Shown: positions 13,194 through 15,944 of the stretch, one piece after another | Position numbering within the stretch: the first letter of the stretch is position 1 | Layout: the number at the start of each line of letters is the position of its first letter | From: Desulfobacterales bacterium | GTDB taxonomy: Bacteria > Desulfobacterota > Desulfobacteria > Desulfobacterales > Desulfosalsimonadaceae | Reading direction: 5' to 3' | Length of the DNA stretch: 15,944 nt | Assembly (NCBI GenBank): GCA_029933295.1 | Contig: JAOZOL010000032.1 | Location: 1 to 15,944 of the forward strand | The notes under the pieces: model-generated | The model's input: only the letters and a program-made list of their open reading frames with translations | What the model was told of the DNA's origin: nothing | Database searches by the model: none | Made by a program: the position numbers and the translations under genes

Positions 13194-15538
13194 AGAATTC
13201 CTTTTTTAAAAAAATCATCTGTTTCCGTGGTTTCACCTGGACTTTTGGTATGTTCGGTGGGTGCGGTTCCTTCTTTAAAACATTCAACGATCGTTTTTTT
13301 TGTTTCAGGAACCGGCAGAAGACCGGTTTGGGCATCGATTTCGACAAACACCACATTGTCCGGGATCTGAAAAATACGTACCGGTTTCCCCTCCAGAATA
13401 TGCTGCATAAAGTCAAGCCAGATGGGGCTTGCGGCCCGTGATCCGGTTTCACTTTTTCCCAGCGAGCGTTCTTGATCAAAGCCGACCCAGACGCCGGTGA
13501 TATAGCCGGGGGTGTACCCCATAAACCAGGCATCTTTTAAATCATTTGTTGTCCCGGTTTTTCCGGCAACCGGCCTTTTTAAAGCCTTAATTCGCCATCC
13601 GGTGCCGTATTTTACGACTTCTTCCATTAAATGAGTAATGATATATGCGGTGCTTTCATCAATGACTTTTTTCGGATCTGGATGATTTTTTAAAATCACA
13701 TTTCCGTCCCGGTCAACTATTTTTTTAATAAAGCACGGAGAAATCAGATTCCCCTGGTTTGCAAACACGGAATAGGCATTAACCACCTCCAGAAGCGATA
13801 AGCCCGAAGAGCCTAAGGCAAGGGACAGATCCTTGTTTAATTTTGCGGTAATCCCCATTTTTTTTGCATAATTAATCGTATACTCGATGCCGGTTTGCCG
13901 CAAAATTTTTACGGTAATCACATTGCGAGACTTGATCAGTCCTTCCCTGAACAAAAGAAATCCGTGAAATTTTTTATCATAATTATCCGGTTTCCAGGTA
14001 AAGTCCCGATCCGTGTCTTCAAACACAATGGGAGAATCCACAATAACCGAAGCCGGGGTGAACCCTTTGTCAATCGCTGCGGCATAAAGAATCGGTTTAA
14101 AAGCGGAACCGGGCTGGCGCCGGGATTGTATTGCACGGTTGAATTGGCTTTTAGAAAAATCCAGGCCCCCCACCATTGCTTTAACCTGTCCGGTTTGCGC
14201 TTCCATGGAGAGCAAGGCTGACTGTACTTCCGGCTCCTGCTCCAGAGCCAGTGCCCACATCTCGTTTTCTTTTTTAATTGCCCGGACGAAAATAACATCT
14301 CCCACGGACAGAACCTCTCCGGGATGATGGATGGTTGTTTCAAAATAAGCAACATTGAGATCTGGTTTACGGGCCCATTTCATATCTTTTAGACTGATAA
14401 TCCCCCGTTGATTTCCCATTCTGACCATGACCGTATTCGCATGATCATTGACCTGTATGACCACCCCCTTTGTCACCATGGCTTCACGCAATGGGGTATC
14501 TGCAAACTGCTCTGAAATGGTTTTGGAAAATTTTTCAAACTGTTTCGGCAAAAGATGGTTGACGGGGCCTCTGTATCCCTGGCGCTTATCAAGGTCTTTT
14601 AATCCTTTTTCAATGGCTTTTTTCGCCATTTCCTGCATTTCAATGTTTACGCAGGTATATACCTGGAATCCATCATTATATACTTTTTTTTTGCCAAACA
14701 TTTCCACAAGGATCTGTCGGACATATTCCGTATAATACGGCACATTTTCCTTGTACCAGTTTCTGCGGGGATGAATATCCAGTTTTGTATTAATAGCTTG
14801 GGTTGCTTCCAGGTCGGTAATAAATCCTTCTGCAACCATTCTGTTTAACACATAAATCTGTCTGTTTTTTGCCCTTTCCGGGTGATTAAAAGGAGAATAT
14901 CGGCTTGGTGCCTGGGGCAGGCCTGCCAGCATGGCACATTCGGCAATGGATAAATTCTGTGTGGTTTTTCCAAAATAATTTTCAGCAGCCGCTTCCACGC
15001 CGTATGCGCCGTGTCCAAGATAGATTTGATTTAAATACAGATAAAGAATCTGGTCTTTTGTAAATCGTTTGTCAATGCGGTAGGCTAAAATAGCTTCTTT
15101 AATTTTTCGTTCATAACTGCGTTCAGAGGTCAGTAAAAAGGATTTCGTTACCTGCTGGGTAATGGTGCTCCCTCCCTGGACAATGGCCCCGGCTTTCAAA
15201 TTTTTGATAAATGCTCTGAAAATACTGTGGAAATCCAAACCTTTATGTTTGTAAAAACGTGAATCTTCGGCAGCGATAAACGCATGGATTAAATGATCCG
15301 GCATTTTTGTCAATGGAATCACTGTTCGCCGCTGTTCATAGAACTCCGCGATCTTGCGGTTATCATCAGAAAAAACACTGGTTATAATCGGCGGGCGATA
15401 GTCCTTTAAGCTTGAAATTTTGGGCAGGTCCTTTGCGAAATAAAAATAGATTCCACAAATGCCGATAACACCTGAAATAATACCCAGCATGAGCAGAATA
15501 AACAGCCATTTTAAAATTTTTGCCAAAAAATTAAACAT
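13190..15538 (-). CDS. mrcA: Class A penicillin-binding protein 1A (glycosyltransferase/transpeptidase)
   Basis: This bifunctional peptidoglycan synthase is anchored in the inner membrane by one helix (about 8-34). The 782 residues fit PBP1A. The GT51 transglycosylase (about 60-235) shows the catalytic Glu91 in AAEDSRFYKHKG, GGSTITQQ at 122-129, RKIKE at 144-148 and LSIAECAMLAGLPQAPSRY at 196-214. An OB-type insert lies at about 325-435, as in PBP1A and not PBP1B. The transpeptidase motifs are SAFK at 478-481 with catalytic Ser478, SRN at 537-539, and KTGTT at 660-664. All are intact, so it should be active and beta-lactam sensitive. The tail from about 755 is acidic and Thr-rich. The ATG has AGGTG at 15546-15550 seven bases upstream. 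It is monocistronic and shares its 3' end with the bat operon; the symbol follows the PBP1A group and could equally be given as ponA. Confidence 0.95.
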   Translation of the reverse strand: MFNFLAKILKWLFILLMLGIISGVIGICGIYFYFAKDLPKISSLKDYRPPIITSVFSDDNRKIAEFYEQRRTVIPLTKMPDHLIHAFIAAEDSRFYKHKGLDFHSIFRAFIKNLKAGAIVQGGSTITQQVTKSFLLTSERSYERKIKEAILAYRIDKRFTKDQILYLYLNQIYLGHGAYGVEAAAENYFGKTTQNLSIAECAMLAGLPQAPSRYSPFNHPERAKNRQIYVLNRMVAEGFITDLEATQAINTKLDIHPRRNWYKENVPYYTEYVRQILVEMFGKKKVYNDGFQVYTCVNIEMQEMAKKAIEKGLKDLDKRQGYRGPVNHLLPKQFEKFSKTISEQFADTPLREAMVTKGVVIQVNDHANTVMVRMGNQRGIISLKDMKWARKPDLNVAYFETTIHHPGEVLSVGDVIFVRAIKKENEMWALALEQEPEVQSALLSMEAQTGQVKAMVGGLDFSKSQFNRAIQSRRQPGSAFKPILYAAAIDKGFTPASVIVDSPIVFEDTDRDFTWKPDNYDKKFHGFLLFREGLIKSRNVITVKILRQTGIEYTINYAKKMGITAKLNKDLSLALGSSGLSLLEVVNAYSVFANQGNLISPCFIKKIVDRDGNVILKNHPDPKKVIDESTAYIITHLMEEVVKYGTGWRIKALKRPVAGKTGTTNDLKDAWFMGYTPGYITGVWVGFDQERSLGKSETGSRAASPIWLDFMQHILEGKPVRIFQIPDNVVFVEIDAQTGLLPVPETKKTIVECFKEGTAPTEHTKSPGETTETDDFFKKGIL

Positions 15539-15590
15539 ATATATTCACCTGTGAACTCGAATTTCTTTAAAAAAGCGTTTCATTCGTATA

Positions 15591-15626
15591 TGATAATCTG
15601 ATGAATCAGAGTATTTTCGATTATCA
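15591..15626. promoter_or_regulatory. Nested palindromes upstream of the PBP1A gene
   Basis: TGATAATC (15591-15598) pairs exactly with GATTATCA (15619-15626), and just inside the left arm CTGAT (15598-15602) pairs with ATCAG (15605-15609). The block lies 53-88 bases upstream of the mrcA start codon, in the shared spacer that faces a plus-strand ribosome site further right. A regulator site is possible; I could not identify convincing -35/-10 boxes for mrcA around it. Confidence 0.3.
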
Positions 15627-15716
15627 CAACCATATTAGATGATTTGTATTAACAAAGTTTTTTTTGTTACGCAAGATAACCTGTTTGGATCTGGATTTTT
15701 AACTAAGGAGCAGGTA

Positions 15717-15782
15717 ATGCCTGAATCCCGGATAAAAAAACCGATATGGATCAGCCATCGCGGTTACACGGCAAATTTGTAA
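15717..15782 (+). pseudogene. Probable 5' stump of a glycerophosphodiester phosphodiesterase gene
   Basis: A strong Shine-Dalgarno, AAGGAG at 15705-15710, stands six bases ahead of an ATG that opens a 21-codon ORF ending in TAA at 15780-15782. Residues 9-20 read PIWISHRGYTAN. GDPD enzymes, which hydrolyse glycerophosphodiesters to glycerol 3-phosphate and an alcohol, begin with the same pattern: a strand, then (A/S)HRG with the catalytic His-Arg, then ENT a few residues later. Here the reading stops just where ENT would come, and I find no continuation in the other frames of the following 160 bases. A gene truncated by deletion is the best reading. A leader peptide or a genuine 21-residue protein remains possible. 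The family link rests on a short motif. Confidence 0.45.
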
Positions 15783-15791
15783 CATTTTATA

Positions 15792-15820
15792 TTGACAAAT
15801 ATTTTTTAAAAAGATAGCTA
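15792..15820 (+). promoter_or_regulatory. Weak candidate promoter (TTGACA, poor -10)
   Basis: A consensus -35, TTGACA at 15792-15797, is followed after 17 bases by TAGCTA (15815-15820), which matches the -10 consensus poorly. It would start a plus-strand RNA near 15827 that runs to the terminator hairpin at the window edge. Because the region is very A/T rich, chance occurrence is quite possible. Confidence 0.2.
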
Positions 15821-15826
15821 AAAATC

Positions 15827-15944
15827 AACTGTCGGCAGAAGTCGGCATAAAAAACAACCGACACAAAACTTAAATAATTTATAAATAATAAAACCACGAA
15901 GGGTTTCGTATCATGAAGATATGGGGATCTTTCGTGGTTTTTTT
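15827..15944 (+). ncRNA. Possible short non-coding RNA (speculative)
   Basis: Between the TTGACA box and the terminator lie about 118 bases without a credible ORF. They start with a 10-bp tandem repeat, GTCGGCAGAA (15831-15840) and GTCGGCATAA (15841-15850), followed by CCGAC (15858-15862). Either GTCGG can pair with that single CCGAC, the first as TGTCGG with CCGACA (six pairs). The end is a strong hairpin with a T-tract. Promoter, structure and terminator together suggest a small RNA. The stretch may instead be the relic 3' part of the truncated GDPD unit. No known RNA family was recognised. Confidence 0.25.
15890..15944 (+). terminator. Strong rho-independent terminator on the plus strand
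   Basis: AAAACCACGAA (15890-15900) pairs perfectly with TTCGTGGTTTT (15931-15941). As RNA on the plus strand the stem continues inwards through G-C, A-U and several G-U pairs (15901-15907 with 15924-15930) and closes with TATC (15909-15912) on GATA (15918-15921) around a five-base loop. Seven T residues run to the window end (15938-15944). The G-U pairs would become A-C mismatches on the other strand, so the plus orientation is favoured, though the outer 11 bp could also serve a minus-strand gene beyond the window. Confidence 0.65.

Noticed and set aside
15650..15669. TAACAAA / TTTGTTA hairpin with an internal T-run
   Set aside because: Seven A/T pairs only, T-run within the loop, so not a credible terminator or operator.
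15627..15716. Promoter boxes for mrcA on the minus strand (e.g. TTGCGT with TAATAC)
   Set aside because: Only three of six -10 bases match and several equal alternatives exist in this A/T-rich stretch.
1..15944. CRISPR arrays, tRNA/rRNA genes, IS transposases, integrases, phage genes
   Set aside because: None seen: no regularly spaced repeats, no cloverleaf-like or rRNA-like sequence, and no transposase or integrase motif in any plausible frame.

Overview
The window reads as chromosomal DNA of a Gram-negative bacterium, most likely a deltaproteobacterial sulfate reducer of the Desulfobacterales type. That placement is inference. It rests on moderate base composition, the protein character (pyrF, an AAA_14/DUF4143 ATPase, a full moxR-bat locus and an OB-domain PBP1A) and the palindromic spacer repeats. 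No rRNA or tRNA gene is present to fix the taxonomy.

Layout. (1) 1-925: pyrF on the plus strand, behind a putative promoter with a direct repeat, and bracketed by a perfect 14-bp inverted repeat (36-49 and 881-894). (2) 926-2291: a minus-strand AAA_14/DUF4143 ATPase whose upstream region carries two tandem 30-bp palindromes that are inverted copies of each other. (3) 2292-13193: a plus-strand run of ten genes: a receiver-only response regulator, moxR, a DUF58 protein, a membrane-tethered TPR/SurA-like protein lacking the isomerase domain, a lipoprotein with a BatD-like region and a DUF4381-like tail, then batA, batB, batC, batD and a batE-like gene. Most junctions are tight (ATGA, GTGA or a few bases). 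Two spacers, before batA and before batD, are instead filled by two unrelated palindromic, MITE/REP-like elements. (4) 13190-15538: a minus-strand class A penicillin-binding protein (PBP1A) that converges on batE so closely that both stop codons lie in one TTAA. (5) 15539-15944: a spacer without a full gene. On the plus strand it holds a good Shine-Dalgarno with a 21-codon ORF that looks like the 5' stump of a glycerophosphodiester phosphodiesterase gene, a TTGACA box, a 10-bp tandem repeat, and a long plus-strand terminator hairpin at the window edge.

How the genes fit together. MoxR AAA+ ATPases act with VWA-domain partners. Here three VWA-type proteins (DUF58, BatA, BatB) all keep the DxSxS, T and D MIDAS positions. 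BatC and BatE supply periplasmic TPR surfaces, BatD and the lipoprotein supply beta-rich periplasmic domains, and the TPR/SurA-like protein looks like a tethered chaperone. The whole resembles an envelope-spanning ATPase-VWA-TPR machine. Its biochemical job in such organisms is not established, and the adjacent PBP1A makes an envelope role attractive but unproven. The most original observations are the twin palindrome operator, the isomerase-less SurA-like member of the bat cluster, the GDPD stump with its orphan transcription signals, and the inverted repeat around pyrF.
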